64,000 nucleotides of DNA from positions 931,928 to 995,927 of the forward strand of contig NZ_LMDW01000001.1 in NCBI RefSeq assembly GCF_001425205.1, written 5' to 3'. A model generated the notes under the pieces. The model did not search any database. It saw nothing but the letters and a program-made list of their open reading frames with translations, and was not told the DNA's origin. Source of the stretch: Variovorax sp. Root411. Its GTDB lineage: Bacteria > Pseudomonadota > Gammaproteobacteria > Burkholderiales > Burkholderiaceae_C. Both the position numbers and the translations under genes were made by a program. Shown here piece by piece: positions 10,431 through 19,794 of the stretch (its first letter is position 1; each line of letters begins with the position of its first letter).

Positions 10431-11339
10431 ATGAAGGACGAGAACACGAATCGCCCGCTGAAGGATTGCGTGGCGGTGGTCACAGGCGCGAGCCGGGGCG
10501 CGGGGCGCGGCATCGCGGTCGAGCTGGGCGCGGCCGGCGCCACCGTGTATGTGACCGGGCGCAGCACGCGCGAAAAGCCCGCCGATACCTACGGCCAGTT
10601 GCTGGCCCTGTCGGACATGGCCGTGGTGCCCGGCAGCATCGATGACACCGCCGACGAGGTCACGCGCCAGGGCGGGCGCGGCATCGCGGTGCGATGCGAC
10701 CACACGAGCGAAGAGGAAGTGGCCGCGCTCTTCACCCGCGTGGAGCGCGAGGCAGGCCGCCTCGACCTGCTCGTGAACAACGCCTGGGGCGGCCACGAAA
10801 CCTTCAGCGGCGTCTTCGACGCGCCGTTCTGGGAGCACCCGCTCGCCAACTGGGACGCGATGTTCGACCGCGGCGTGCGCAACCACCTCGTGTCGAGCCG
10901 CTGCGCCGCGCCGCTGATGGTGCGGCGCAAGAGGGGGCTGATCGTCACCACCACCTTCTGGGACCGCGGCCACTACCTGCGCGGCAATCTCTTCTACGAC
11001 CTGGCCAAGGCGTCGATGACGCGGCTGGCCTTCGGCATCGCGCAGGAGCTGAAGCCGCACGGCGTTGCCTCGGTCGCCGTGTCTCCAGGCTGGATGCGCA
11101 CCGAGTTCGTGCTCGCGGGCCACAAGACGGACGAGGCGCACTGGCCACAGCGGCCCGAGCTGGCGCGCACCGAATCGCCACGCTACCTGGGGCGGGCGGT
11201 CGCGGCATTGGCGGGCGATGCGAAGGTGCTGGAGAAAACCGGCGAAGTGTTGCGCGTGGCCGACCTGGCGCGCGAGTACGGCTTCACCGACATCGACGGA
11301 AGGCAGGTCGCGGCTTTCGAGATGTCGGCCGGGCCGTAG
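10431..11339 (+). CDS. short-chain dehydrogenase/reductase
   Basis: This is a classical SDR of 302 residues. The NAD(P)-binding motif T-G-x-x-x-G-x-G is at residues 18-25 (TGASRGAG), NNAWGG follows as the NNAG-like strand, and the catalytic pair Y189-x3-K193 lies in FYDLAKASMTRL. GRSTR after strand 2 favours NADPH. The overall form resembles DHRS1-like SDRs. It acts on an unknown alcohol or carbonyl in the cytoplasm. AAGGAG lies 7 bp before the ATG. It follows the AraC-family gene on the same strand. Confidence 0.9.
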   Translation: MKDENTNRPLKDCVAVVTGASRGAGRGIAVELGAAGATVYVTGRSTREKPADTYGQLLALSDMAVVPGSIDDTADEVTRQGGRGIAVRCDHTSEEEVAALFTRVEREAGRLDLLVNNAWGGHETFSGVFDAPFWEHPLANWDAMFDRGVRNHLVSSRCAAPLMVRRKRGLIVTTTFWDRGHYLRGNLFYDLAKASMTRLAFGIAQELKPHGVASVAVSPGWMRTEFVLAGHKTDEAHWPQRPELARTESPRYLGRAVAALAGDAKVLEKTGEVLRVADLAREYGFTDIDGRQVAAFEMSAGP

Positions 11340-11442
11340 GACAAGTTCGCGCCCGACCGGGGAAAAGCGCGTACCGGCAACGGTCCGCGCGCGGGTGCAC
11401 CATGCAGGTCGATTCTTCAATCACCCCAGGAGGTGACCTGCC

Positions 11443-12156
11443 ATGTCTGCTCCAGCCGAAGCCGCCGAACTGGTATCCGCCAGCCGGCTTGCCCATTCCA
11501 ATTCCGTCCGGTTCCCGGGCGAGAGCGTCGCCTACCGGCGGGCTCGCACGGAACTCCTTGCCGAGGAGATCGATTTGCGCCGACGCATCGAACGCGTCGC
11601 GCAAATGCGCCGCGCGCTGCCCCCGGGCGGCGAGGTGCCGCAAGACTACGAGTTTCAGGGAGTCGGCGGGCCGGTCAGGTTCTCCGAACTCTTCGGCAAG
11701 CACGGCACGCTCATCACCTACAACTGGATGTATGGCCCGAAACGCGAGCGTCCGTGCCCCATGTGCACCTCGCTGCTGAGCGCCTACGACGGCGAGATGC
11801 CCGACATCCTGCAGCGCGTGGCGTTCGCGGTCGTGGCCACTTCGCCGATCGAGCGCATGACGGCCTTTGCCACCGAGCGCGGCTGGCGCTACCTCCCGCT
11901 GTATTCATCGGGCGGCAACACCTTCAACCGGGACTATGCCGGCGAAACGCCAGACAGCGGCGACAACCCGGCATTCAACGTGTTCCGGCGCGAGGGCCGG
12001 ACGATTCGCCACTTCTGGGGCGGCGAAATGGGCTTCGGAACTTCGGACCCGGGGCAGGACCCGCGCGGCGCGCCCGATGCGATGCCGATCTGGAACCTGC
12101 TCGACATGACGCCCGAAGGGCGCGGGACGGATTGGTATCCGAAGCTTGCCTATTGA
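11443..12156 (+). CDS. DUF899 family thioredoxin-like protein
   Basis: The 237-residue product matches the DUF899 family: a helical N-terminus (YRRARTELLAEEIDLRRRIERVAQMRRALP), then GGPVRFSELFGKHGTLITYNWM and a CPMC motif at residues 105-108 in a thioredoxin-like fold, then FAVVATSPIERM and the typical GNTFNRDY. Family members are thought to be redox or peroxiredoxin-like proteins; activity is unproven. A near-perfect Shine-Dalgarno sequence, AGGAGGTGA, lies 5 bp before the ATG, which suggests high translation. Confidence 0.85.
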   Translation: MSAPAEAAELVSASRLAHSNSVRFPGESVAYRRARTELLAEEIDLRRRIERVAQMRRALPPGGEVPQDYEFQGVGGPVRFSELFGKHGTLITYNWMYGPKRERPCPMCTSLLSAYDGEMPDILQRVAFAVVATSPIERMTAFATERGWRYLPLYSSGGNTFNRDYAGETPDSGDNPAFNVFRREGRTIRHFWGGEMGFGTSDPGQDPRGAPDAMPIWNLLDMTPEGRGTDWYPKLAY

Positions 12157-12180
12157 GCGTCTGGCCTCGTGAAGTATTAA

Positions 12181-12199
12181 AACGCAACACAGTTGCGTT
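12181..12199. promoter_or_regulatory. candidate Zur-type operator 1 of the COG0523 GTPase gene
   Basis: AACGCAACACAGTTGCGTT is a perfect inverted repeat with 8-bp arms (AACGCAAC/GTTGCGTT) around ACA. It fits AAYGC-N6-GTTGC-RT, a pattern also present at 12209-12226 and 13925-13942. It covers where the -35 region of the promoter with -10 at 12206-12211 should be. Binding by the neighbouring Fur/Zur-type protein is inferred. Confidence 0.7.
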
Positions 12200-12205
12200 G
12201 TTCCA

Positions 12206-12211
12206 TATAAT
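12206..12211 (+). promoter_or_regulatory. candidate -10 element of the COG0523 GTPase gene
   Basis: TATAAT is a perfect -10 hexamer. It sits between the two inverted-repeat operators, 33 bp before the preferred ATG. No strong -35 hexamer is visible at 16-18 bp upstream; that position lies inside operator 1. Confidence 0.55.
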
Positions 12212-12226
12212 GCAATTCTGTTGCAT
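12209..12226. promoter_or_regulatory. candidate Zur-type operator 2 of the COG0523 GTPase gene
   Basis: AATGCAATTCTGTTGCAT contains the inverted repeat ATGCAA-N5-TTGCAT and fits AAYGC-N6-GTTGC-RT with the same 11-bp spacing as operator 1. It overlaps the -10 hexamer and the probable transcription start, so occupation should block transcription. Confidence 0.65.
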
Positions 12227-12243
12227 CTATGGAGACTGCCCAC

Positions 12244-13437
<1,194 letters not shown>

Positions 13438-13444
13438 GCAAAGG

Positions 13445-13918
13445 CTATCTGGCGCAGTCGCCGCAGGTGCCGTGCAGCGTGAGTGCGGTGTGGCGCGTGT
13501 CGATGCCCTGCTTGCGCAAGGCCCGCCCCAGCCGGCCCATCACCTTCGGCAGCTCCGGGTCCGACGGCAGTGCCAGCACCTTGTGGCACTGGTCGCATTC
13601 GAAGGTGTTGCCCGACTCGGCCTCCACGTGGCGCGAGAAGCGGTTGACGCGGTCGGCACCCACGCGGCGGTCGCACAGGCCGGCCTCGACCAGGCGGTCG
13701 AGCACGCGGTAGATGGTCACGCGGTCGGGTGCTTCGCCGGTGGCCGCGGTGTAGGCCGCGGCCACTTCCTCATGCGTCAGCGGTTGCGAGCTGTGTTCGA
13801 TGAGTTCGAGCACGGTCTGCGCGGCGCGGGTCACGCGCAGGCCGGTGCCGCGCAACAGGGTTTCGCTGTCGAACGGGGCGGCGAGAGGGCGCTTCGGGTG
13901 CGAGGTCATGGTCTTCAT
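13445..13918 (-). CDS. zur: Fur-family repressor, probably Zur
   Basis: This 157-residue protein has a Fur-type winged helix (RGTGLRVTRAAQTVLELI, then APDRVTIYRVLDRLVEAGLC) followed by a dimerisation domain with two paired-cysteine motifs, ECDQCH and CGDC, which form the structural zinc site of Fur/Zur proteins. I favour Zur over Fur because it lies tail-to-tail with a COG0523 gene and has the same operator motif at its own start. The metal preference is inferred. Translation may begin at 13918 or at the ATG at 13909; neither has a good ribosome site. Confidence 0.78.
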   Translation of the reverse strand: MKTMTSHPKRPLAAPFDSETLLRGTGLRVTRAAQTVLELIEHSSQPLTHEEVAAAYTAATGEAPDRVTIYRVLDRLVEAGLCDRRVGADRVNRFSRHVEAESGNTFECDQCHKVLALPSDPELPKVMGRLGRALRKQGIDTRHTALTLHGTCGDCAR

Positions 13919-13942
13919 ATGCGAAACGCCATTGTGTTGCAT
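13919..13942. promoter_or_regulatory. candidate autoregulatory Zur-type operator
   Basis: The core at 13925-13942, AACGCCATTGTGTTGCAT, fits AAYGC-N6-GTTGC-RT with the same 11-bp spacing as the two sites before the COG0523 gene. The outer bases ATGC/GCAT extend the imperfect dyad to 24 bp. It lies directly before the repressor's start codon, as expected for autoregulation. Confidence 0.6.
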
Positions 13943-14087
13943 TCCGGGGAGCCGTGGGCTGCCTCTTCGGCAGGCCGTGCGCAACGCAACGATGTGCAAG
14001 TCAGCCAACCAGCCGTTTCCGAGCCTCGGACGAGGGCCGAATGCGCTAAGGTCTGGCCATCCGCGTTCCCTAATACCTTTGCCCGAT

Positions 14088-14750
14088 ATGTCCCGTCCCC
14101 CCATCGAGATCGAAACCGCCCCCAATCCCACCGCCACGGTGATCGTGATGCACGGCCTCGGCGCCGACGGCAACGATTTCGTGCCCATCGCCAACGAGCT
14201 CGACCTTTCTGCCGTGGGCCCGGTGCGCTTCGTGTTCCCCAATGCGCCGGTGATGCCGGTGACCATCAACGGCGGCTACCAGATGCCGGCCTGGTACGAC
14301 ATCGCCTTGCCCGATCTGGCGGCGCAGGAGGACGAGGGCGGCCTGCGCCGCTCGCAGGCGACCATCGAGGCGATCATCTCGAATGAAAAGGCCCGCGGCA
14401 TCGCCGCCGGCCGCATCGTGGTGGCCGGCTTCTCGCAAGGCTGCGCGATGGCGCTCATGACGGGCCTGCGCCACACCGAGCGCCTGGCGGGCATCGTCGG
14501 CCTCTCCGGCTACCTGCCGATCGCGGCTACCACGGCGGCCGAACGGCACGCAGCCAACCACGAAACGCCTGTGTTCCTCGCCCATGGCCGGCAGGACCCC
14601 GTGGTGCCCCTTGCCGCCGCAATGCGCTCGCGCGACGCGCTGGCCGCTCTGGGCCATGCCGTCGAGTGGCACGAATACACGATGGCGCACTCGGTGTGCA
14701 TGGAAGAAATCGCCGATCTCAACAGCTTCCTGCTGCGGGTGCTCGGCTGA
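14088..14750 (+). CDS. phospholipase/carboxylesterase family alpha/beta hydrolase
   Basis: The product has 220 residues. HGLGADGNDFVPIANEL and FPNAP are diagnostic of the carboxylesterase/acyl-protein thioesterase family. The nucleophile elbow is GFSQG with Ser116; the acid lies in GRQDPVVP and the histidine in YTMAHSVCMEEI. It should hydrolyse short acyl esters or thioesters in the cytoplasm. The length matches the family. It is divergent from the zur-like gene with 169 bp between them. Confidence 0.92.
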   Translation: MSRPPIEIETAPNPTATVIVMHGLGADGNDFVPIANELDLSAVGPVRFVFPNAPVMPVTINGGYQMPAWYDIALPDLAAQEDEGGLRRSQATIEAIISNEKARGIAAGRIVVAGFSQGCAMALMTGLRHTERLAGIVGLSGYLPIAATTAAERHAANHETPVFLAHGRQDPVVPLAAAMRSRDALAALGHAVEWHEYTMAHSVCMEEIADLNSFLLRVLG

Positions 14751-14773
14751 ACCTTGTCGAAGGAGGCAACAAA

Positions 14774-15091
14774 ATGATTCTGGTCATCGGACACGCCCTG
14801 GCAAAGCCCGACACCCTGCAGGCAATGCTCGCCATCAGCACCGAGCACGTGCTGCGCTCGCGCGCCGAAACCGGCTGCATCTCGCACGAAATCGCTACCG
14901 ACGTGCAGGAACCGCTGCGCCTGACTTTCGTGGAGCGCTGGAGCGACATGGCCGCGCTACAGGCGCACTTCCGCGTCGATGCATCACGGGCTTTCGGCAA
15001 GGCGCTCGCGGCCATGGCCGACGGCACGCCGGAGATCCACGTCTACGAGTCGAGTGAGATCGACCTGTCGGCGGGCCGCGCCGGGGCCTGA
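14774..15091 (+). CDS. antibiotic biosynthesis monooxygenase (ABM)-domain protein
   Basis: This 105-residue protein has a single ABM fold: ILVIGHALAKPDTLQAMLA, TGCISHEIATDVQEPLRLTFVERWSDMAALQAHF, and a C-terminal strand IHVYESSEI. Such dimeric ferredoxin-like proteins act as quinol monooxygenases (YgiN-like) or in heme or aromatic degradation. It starts 23 bp after the esterase gene with AAGGAGG 8 bp before the ATG, so the two form one operon. Confidence 0.85.
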   Translation: MILVIGHALAKPDTLQAMLAISTEHVLRSRAETGCISHEIATDVQEPLRLTFVERWSDMAALQAHFRVDASRAFGKALAAMADGTPEIHVYESSEIDLSAGRAGA

Positions 15092-15128
15092 GCTTTACGC
15101 GCCATCTGCAGCGCTGCCTATGCAGAAA

Positions 15129-15145
15129 GCTATCAAAAACATAGC
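15129..15145. repeat. short palindromic intergenic repeat, copy 1
   Basis: GCTATCAAAAACATAGC has arms GCTAT/ATAGC around an A-rich loop. It matches 14 of 17 bases of a second intergenic copy at 21079-21095. It lies in the 152-bp gap before gshA. Confidence 0.5.
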
Positions 15146-15243
15146 GAACTACAGGGTAGCGGAGCAAGGGATTCCCTGCACGAGCAATGGCCACGCGCCC
15201 GTGCTACCTTCCAGCCCCTCAGAAGATCGATGGGTATAACAAT

Positions 15244-16800
15244 ATGAGCAACAGATTGCAGGAGAGGCTGGTTGCACTTTCAGCCGAACGACTGAAGGGC
15301 ATGCGGCGTGGCATCGAGAAGGAAAGCCTGCGTGCGCTGCCGGACGGCAAGCTCGCGCTGACGCCGCATCCGCTCGCCCTGGGCTCCGCGCTCACGCATC
15401 CGCACATCACGACCGACTTCAGCGAATCGCAGCTCGAACTCATCACGGGCGTGCATGCGGGCGTCGAATCGGCGCTCGAAGAGCTCACGCGGGTCCATCA
15501 GTTCACCTACCGCGTGCTCGACCAGCTCGGCGACGAGCGCCTCTGGGTGTCGAGCATGCCCTGCGGCCTGCCGACCGACGAGACCATTCCGATCGGCCGC
15601 TACGGCTCCTCGAATGTGGGCCGTGCCAAGAGCGTCTACCGCATGGGCCTGAGCCACCGCTATGGCCGCCGCATGCAGACCATCTCGGGCATTCACTACA
15701 ACTGGTCGCTGCCCGACGTGTCGAGCGAACAGTACTTCGCGCTGATCCGCAATTTCCGCCGCCAGGCCTTCCTGCTGCTGTACCTGTTCGGCGCTTCGCC
15801 GGCGCTGTGTTCGAGCTTCGTGGCGGGCCGCCCGCACGAGCTGCAGCCGCTGGGCGATGGCAGCATGTTCATGCCGCACGGCACCTCTCTGCGCATGGGC
15901 CGCCTGGGCTACCAGAGCGATGCGCAGGCCTCGCTGGCCGTGAGCTACAACAGCCTCGAGGGCTACGCTGCCTCGCTGCAGGACGCGCTCACGCGCCCAT
16001 GGCCGGCCTATGAAGCTATCGGCATCCGCAACCTCGGCGGCGACTACAACCAGCTGGGCACCAGCCTGCTGCAGATCGAGAACGAGTTCTACGGCACCAT
16101 CCGCCCCAAGCGCGTGATCAACCCCGGCGAGCGTCCGCTGCATGCGCTGCGCGAGCGCGGCGTGGAGTACGTCGAAGTGCGCCTGATGGACCTCGACCCC
16201 TTCGAGACCGTCGGCATCAACGCGCAGACCATGCGCTTTATCGACGTGTTCCTGCTGCACTGCCTGCTGAGCGACAGCCCCGACGACACGCCGCAGGAAA
16301 TCGCCGAGCTCGCGCAGAACCAGCACCTCACGGCCGCGCGCGGCCGCGAGCCGGGCCTGAAGCTGCTGCGCAACGGGCGCGAGGTGGCGCTGGCCGACTG
16401 GGGCCTGGAGCTGGTCGAGCAGTGCCAGCCCATCGCCGCCGCGCTCGACGCGGCGCAGGGCGGCACGGCGCATGCCGATGCAGTGCGCGCCGCCGGGGCC
16501 GCGCTGCGCAACCCCGACAGCCTGCCCTCGGCACGCGTGCTTGCGGCCGTCGAGAAAGACCACGGCAACTCCTTCACCGGCTTCGTGCGCGCCCAGTCCG
16601 AGCAGACCCGCGCCACATTGCTGGGCCTGCCGTTCCCACCCGCGCAGCAGGCCGAATTCGAGCGCATGACGGCCGAGTCGATCCAGGAGCAGAAGCGCAT
16701 CGAGGCGGCGGACACCATGCCCTTCGAGATTTATCGCGAGCAGTACGTCTCGCCCGCGCGCCTGGGCATGGCACGCGGCCGCATGGCGGTTGCCGCTTAG
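15244..16800 (+). CDS. gshA: glutamate--cysteine ligase (class I)
   Basis: The 518-residue product is the size of Escherichia coli GshA. It shows the class I features: RGIEKESLRALPDGKLALTPHP near the N-terminus, TTDFSESQLELITGVH, GISHRYGRRMQTISGIHYN-type substrate-site sequence (here GLSHRYGRRMQ), and LLQIENEFYGTIRPKR with VEYVEVRLMDLDPF. It joins glutamate and cysteine with ATP in the first step of glutathione synthesis in the cytoplasm. The start at 15244 leaves the catalytic N-terminus intact; a 19-residue upstream extension is not family-like. The ribosome site is weak. Confidence 0.95.
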   Translation: MSNRLQERLVALSAERLKGMRRGIEKESLRALPDGKLALTPHPLALGSALTHPHITTDFSESQLELITGVHAGVESALEELTRVHQFTYRVLDQLGDERLWVSSMPCGLPTDETIPIGRYGSSNVGRAKSVYRMGLSHRYGRRMQTISGIHYNWSLPDVSSEQYFALIRNFRRQAFLLLYLFGASPALCSSFVAGRPHELQPLGDGSMFMPHGTSLRMGRLGYQSDAQASLAVSYNSLEGYAASLQDALTRPWPAYEAIGIRNLGGDYNQLGTSLLQIENEFYGTIRPKRVINPGERPLHALRERGVEYVEVRLMDLDPFETVGINAQTMRFIDVFLLHCLLSDSPDDTPQEIAELAQNQHLTAARGREPGLKLLRNGREVALADWGLELVEQCQPIAAALDAAQGGTAHADAVRAAGAALRNPDSLPSARVLAAVEKDHGNSFTGFVRAQSEQTRATLLGLPFPPAQQAEFERMTAESIQEQKRIEAADTMPFEIYREQYVSPARLGMARGRMAVAA

Positions 16801-16915
16801 GACTTTGGTTCAGTCCTCGTTTAGCGCCTCCTTCGCTTGACGACAGGGGTGGTGGCGGATGACCTACAGGCATTGACCCGCATTGCCCACCGCGTGCAAA
16901 CAGGCCGGGGCGAAG

Positions 16916-17308
16916 ATGGCCGCCATGCGGTTCAAGGCATATCTCGTCGAAGACAGCCCGGTGATCCGGGAGAACCTGGCCGGTTTTCTGGAAGACGTGG
17001 CCAAGGCACAAGTCGTGGCTTCCGCGAGCACCGAGCAGGAGGCCATCGACTGGCTGCGCCTGCACACCTCCAAGGACGACTGGGACCTGACCATCATCGA
17101 CCTGTTCCTCCAGCGCGGCAACGGGTTCGGCGTGATTCGCGCCTGCCGTCATCGGGCGCCGCACCAGAAGGTGGTCGTGCTCAGCAACTACGCCACCGCC
17201 GACATGCGCGAGCGTTCGCGTGCGCTGGGCGCCGATGCCTTCTTCGACAAGTCGGCCGAGCTCGACCAGCTGGTGGCCTTCTGCGAGAAGGTGCACTCTC
17301 CCGGGTGA
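16916..17308 (+). CDS. single-domain response regulator receiver protein
   Basis: The 130-residue product is a receiver domain alone. The acidic pair is E12-D13, the phosphate acceptor D62 (TIIDLFL), the conserved Ser is in VVVLSNYA, and the Lys in DAFFDKSAE. There is no output domain, so it likely signals by protein contact or phosphotransfer, as CheY and SdrG proteins do. No kinase gene is adjacent. The start at 16916 has GGGG 5 bp upstream; an ATG at 16925 is also possible. The preceding gap of 115 bp holds nothing else that I can name. Confidence 0.85.
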   Translation: MAAMRFKAYLVEDSPVIRENLAGFLEDVAKAQVVASASTEQEAIDWLRLHTSKDDWDLTIIDLFLQRGNGFGVIRACRHRAPHQKVVVLSNYATADMRERSRALGADAFFDKSAELDQLVAFCEKVHSPG

Positions 17309-17412
17309 CGCGCGCATGACTGGGGTCGTACGCCTTCTGGGGTAAAAAGCCACGCTGCCGCCCGAGGCGGCACCCGAGCAACGGCAACTTCCCAGGAAAG
17401 CGACAGAGAGAC

Positions 17413-18339
17413 ATGAGCAACAGCAGCAGCATCGACTTCAAGGGCCGCGTGGCCATCGTGACCGGCGCGGGCGGCGGCCTCGGCCGACAGCATGCGCTGG
17501 CGCTGGCCGCGCGCGGCGCGAAGGTGGTGGTCAACGACCTGGGTGGCGCGCGCGACGGCTCCGGCGGCTCGGTGAGTGCCGCGCAGGCGGTGGTCGACGA
17601 GATCAAGGCCGCAGGCGGCGAAGCCATTGCCAACGGCGCGTCCGTCACCGACTTCGAGGCGGTGCAGGCCATGGTCCAGCAGGCGGTCGATGCCTGGGGC
17701 CGCGTCGACATCCTCGTCAACAACGCCGGCATCCTGCGCGACAAGAGCTTCGCCAAGATGGAGCTGGCCGATTTCAAGCTGGTGGTCGACGTGCACCTGA
17801 TGGGCGCCGTGAACTGCACCAAGGCCGTCTGGGCTCTCATGAACGAGCAGAAGTACGGCCGCATCGTGATGACCACCTCGTCGTCGGGCCTGTATGGCAA
17901 CTTCGGCCAGAGCAACTACGGCGCGGCCAAGCTCGCGCTGGTGGGCCTGATGCAGACCTTGAGCATCGAAGGCGCGAAGAACGACATCCGCGTGAACTGC
18001 CTGGCGCCCACCGCCGCCACGCGCATGACCGAGGACCTGTTCCCCAAGGAAATGCTCGAAGCCTTCCGCCCCGAGGCCGTGGTGCCCGCGATGCTGGTGC
18101 TGGCCGCGCAGGACGCGCCCAACCGCACCATCCTGTGCGCGGGCGCCGGCACCTTCGAGGCCGCGCACATCACGTTGACGCAGGGCGCCTGGCTGGGCAT
18201 TGACGCCGACACGCCGGAGCAACTGGCGGCGCGCCTGTCGGAAGTAACCGAGCGCGAAGGCGAGGCTGTGCCGCAGAGCGGTACGGCGCAGGGCGCGAAC
18301 GAAGTCGCCAAGGGCATGGCGAACGCGAAGAGGGGCTGA
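17413..18339 (+). CDS. short-chain dehydrogenase (HSD17B4/hydroxyacyl-CoA type)
   Basis: The product has 308 residues. GRVAIVTGAGGGLGRQHALALAARGAKVVVNDLGG has the G18-x3-G-x-G motif with the acidic residue that favours NAD, in the form typical of the dehydrogenase domain of peroxisomal multifunctional enzyme 2. NNAGILRDKSFAKM and the catalytic Y169-x3-K173 (SNYGAAKLALVGLM) follow. It probably oxidises a 3-hydroxyacyl-CoA in beta-oxidation-like catabolism. The C-terminal part from about residue 245 is a family-specific tail. A MerR-type promoter lies just after it. Confidence 0.9.
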   Translation: MSNSSSIDFKGRVAIVTGAGGGLGRQHALALAARGAKVVVNDLGGARDGSGGSVSAAQAVVDEIKAAGGEAIANGASVTDFEAVQAMVQQAVDAWGRVDILVNNAGILRDKSFAKMELADFKLVVDVHLMGAVNCTKAVWALMNEQKYGRIVMTTSSSGLYGNFGQSNYGAAKLALVGLMQTLSIEGAKNDIRVNCLAPTAATRMTEDLFPKEMLEAFRPEAVVPAMLVLAAQDAPNRTILCAGAGTFEAAHITLTQGAWLGIDADTPEQLAARLSEVTEREGEAVPQSGTAQGANEVAKGMANAKRG

Positions 18340-18363
18340 TCGACACCCTGGCGTCCATGGCGC

Positions 18364-18394
18364 TTGACCTCGAGTGCACTCGAGCATTTCCAAT
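18364..18394 (+). promoter_or_regulatory. MerR-type promoter with a 16-bp perfect palindrome
   Basis: A -35 box TTGACC (18364-18369) and a weak -10 TCCAAT (18389-18394) are separated by 19 bp. The spacer is filled by CTCGAGTGCACTCGAG (18369-18384), a perfect palindrome. A long 19-bp spacer with a central dyad is the hallmark of promoters activated by MerR-family proteins, including SoxR. The NTF2-like/MerR gene pair starts 46 bp after the -10. Confidence 0.72.
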
Positions 18395-18439
18395 GAATTC
18401 TCCGGGTATCCGGTTCATTCAATCCAAGGAAATCAAGCC

Positions 18440-18868
18440 ATGAACACGATCGACAACAAGGCCCTGGTCCAGCGCATCCATGACGAGCTGGACAAGGGCA
18501 ACGGCCAGGCCTTCGTCGACAGCCTGGCCGACGACGCCAACTGGAAGCTCGAAGGCACCACCCCGTGGTCGCGCACCTACCGGGGCAAGAAGGCGATCCG
18601 GGAGGAGTTGCTGAACCCGCTCTTCGCGCAATTCGCGGCGCCCTACGTGAGCAAGACCGAGCGCATCATCGCCGAGGGCGACCGCGTGGTGGTGCTGTTC
18701 AGCGGCGACGTGCCCACCAAGGCCGGCAAACGCTACAACAACCGCTACTGCTACGTCTACCGACTCGAAGGAGGCAAGGTGAAAGAGCTGACCGAGTACT
18801 TCGACACCGCACTGGTCCAGGAGGCGCTGCAGGCGCCCCCGGTCGCCGTTGCCGCCCATGCCGGCTGA
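18440..18868 (+). CDS. NTF2-like/SnoaL-like (ketosteroid isomerase fold) protein
   Basis: This 142-residue protein has the KSI fold pattern: helix LVQRIHDELDKGNGQAFVDSLADDANWKLEG, then YRGKKAIREELLNPL, VSKTERIIAEGDRVVVLFSG and NNRYCYVYRLEGGKVKELTEYFDTALV. Such proteins bind or isomerise small hydrophobic molecules; family members near MerR regulators are common but poorly studied. It is the first gene after the MerR-type promoter. AAGGA stands before the ATG, and its stop overlaps the MerR start by 11 bp. Confidence 0.85.
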   Translation: MNTIDNKALVQRIHDELDKGNGQAFVDSLADDANWKLEGTTPWSRTYRGKKAIREELLNPLFAQFAAPYVSKTERIIAEGDRVVVLFSGDVPTKAGKRYNNRYCYVYRLEGGKVKELTEYFDTALVQEALQAPPVAVAAHAG

Positions 18869-19307
18869 CGGCGGCACGCCTTTCCACATCGGCGAGCTGG
18901 CCACGCGCACCGGCCGCACGGTGCACGCCATCCGCTGGTACGAGACGCAGGGCCTCGTGCCCGGCGTGGCGCGCGACGAGGGTGGCCGGCGCCTCTACGT
19001 CGAGCTGCACGTCGGCTGGCTCGACCTGATGGAGCGGCTGCGCCGCACCGGCATGTCGATTGCCGAGATGCGCGAATACACCGCGCTGGCAGTGCAGGGC
19101 AAGGTCACGTTGCGCCAGCGGCGCGACATGCTCGCCGCGCACCGGGAGCGCGTGACCGAGACCATTGCCGAGTGGAAGCGGGCGCTGTCGCTGGTCGACC
19201 GCAAGATCGGCTTCTACGACGAATGGATGGCCAGCGGCCACCGCCCGCCGCTCGTTCCCGCCGAAAAAACGCCCGGCCTGAAGCCGCCGAAGCGCAAGGG
19301 CAGGTGA
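18858..19307 (+). CDS. MerR-family transcriptional regulator
   Basis: The 149-residue product starts with a MerR helix-turn-helix: FHIGELATRTGRTVHAIRWYETQGLVPGVARDEGGRRLY (read in two parts), followed by LMERLRRTGMSIAEMREY and a long dimerisation helix (about 80-125). It has no cysteine cluster, so it is not a classic metal or iron-sulfur sensor and resembles the aldehyde- or aromatic-responsive subgroup. It overlaps the NTF2-like gene by 11 bp and is thus translated with it. It very probably controls the promoter at 18364-18394. Confidence 0.9.
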   Translation: MPADGGTPFHIGELATRTGRTVHAIRWYETQGLVPGVARDEGGRRLYVELHVGWLDLMERLRRTGMSIAEMREYTALAVQGKVTLRQRRDMLAAHRERVTETIAEWKRALSLVDRKIGFYDEWMASGHRPPLVPAEKTPGLKPPKRKGR

Positions 19308-19313
19308 GCGGAC

Positions 19314-19673
19314 CTACTCCGCGATGAAGCCCGGGTCCGTGCGGATCGAGCCGCGGTCGCGGTGGTTGTGCAAGCGCCCCAACGTGTTGTCCAGCAAGCG
19401 CTTGAGCTTGTCGGCCGCGCCGCGGAAGGCCTCGTCGAGGCTGGTAGCGTGCTGCGTCACCGCCAGCGGCTGGTGGTGCGCCAGGCGTGCCTCCATCACG
19501 CAGCACTTGTCGCCGCCGCCAGTCTTGTCGTGGTTCTCGTCGCTCAAGTGCACTTCGACGCGCGTCACGTCGTCGACGAAACGGCTCAGGTGCTGCTTGA
19601 TCTCGGTGTCGGCCCAACGCTCCAGCGCGTCCTTGTTCGTGATGCCGTTGCTCGTGTTGACCTGGATCTGCAT
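19314..19673 (-). CDS. HPF/RaiA-family ribosome hibernation factor
   Basis: This 119-residue protein matches the ribosome-associated S30AE fold: MQIQVNTSNGITNKDALERWADTEIKQHLSRF, then VTRVEVHLSDENHDKTGGGDKCCVMEARLAHHQPLAV and TSLDEAFRGAADKLKRLLDNTLGRL. It is likely to bind the 30S subunit and inactivate ribosomes under stress. Its size corresponds to the short HPF form without the dimerisation tail. It is followed 6 bp away by the convergent MerR stop. A CBS protein gene is upstream on the same strand. Confidence 0.82.
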   Translation of the reverse strand: MQIQVNTSNGITNKDALERWADTEIKQHLSRFVDDVTRVEVHLSDENHDKTGGGDKCCVMEARLAHHQPLAVTQHATSLDEAFRGAADKLKRLLDNTLGRLHNHRDRGSIRTDPGFIAE

Positions 19674-19794
19674 GCAATATTCCTGCTGGATGGAATGGAT
19701 GGAAGTCCACTGATCGCCCTGACGCGCCGCAGGGTACGTAGGCCCGTTCCCTACCCATGCGCGGGGCAGGGTCCGCAATGGGGCACAGAGGGGC

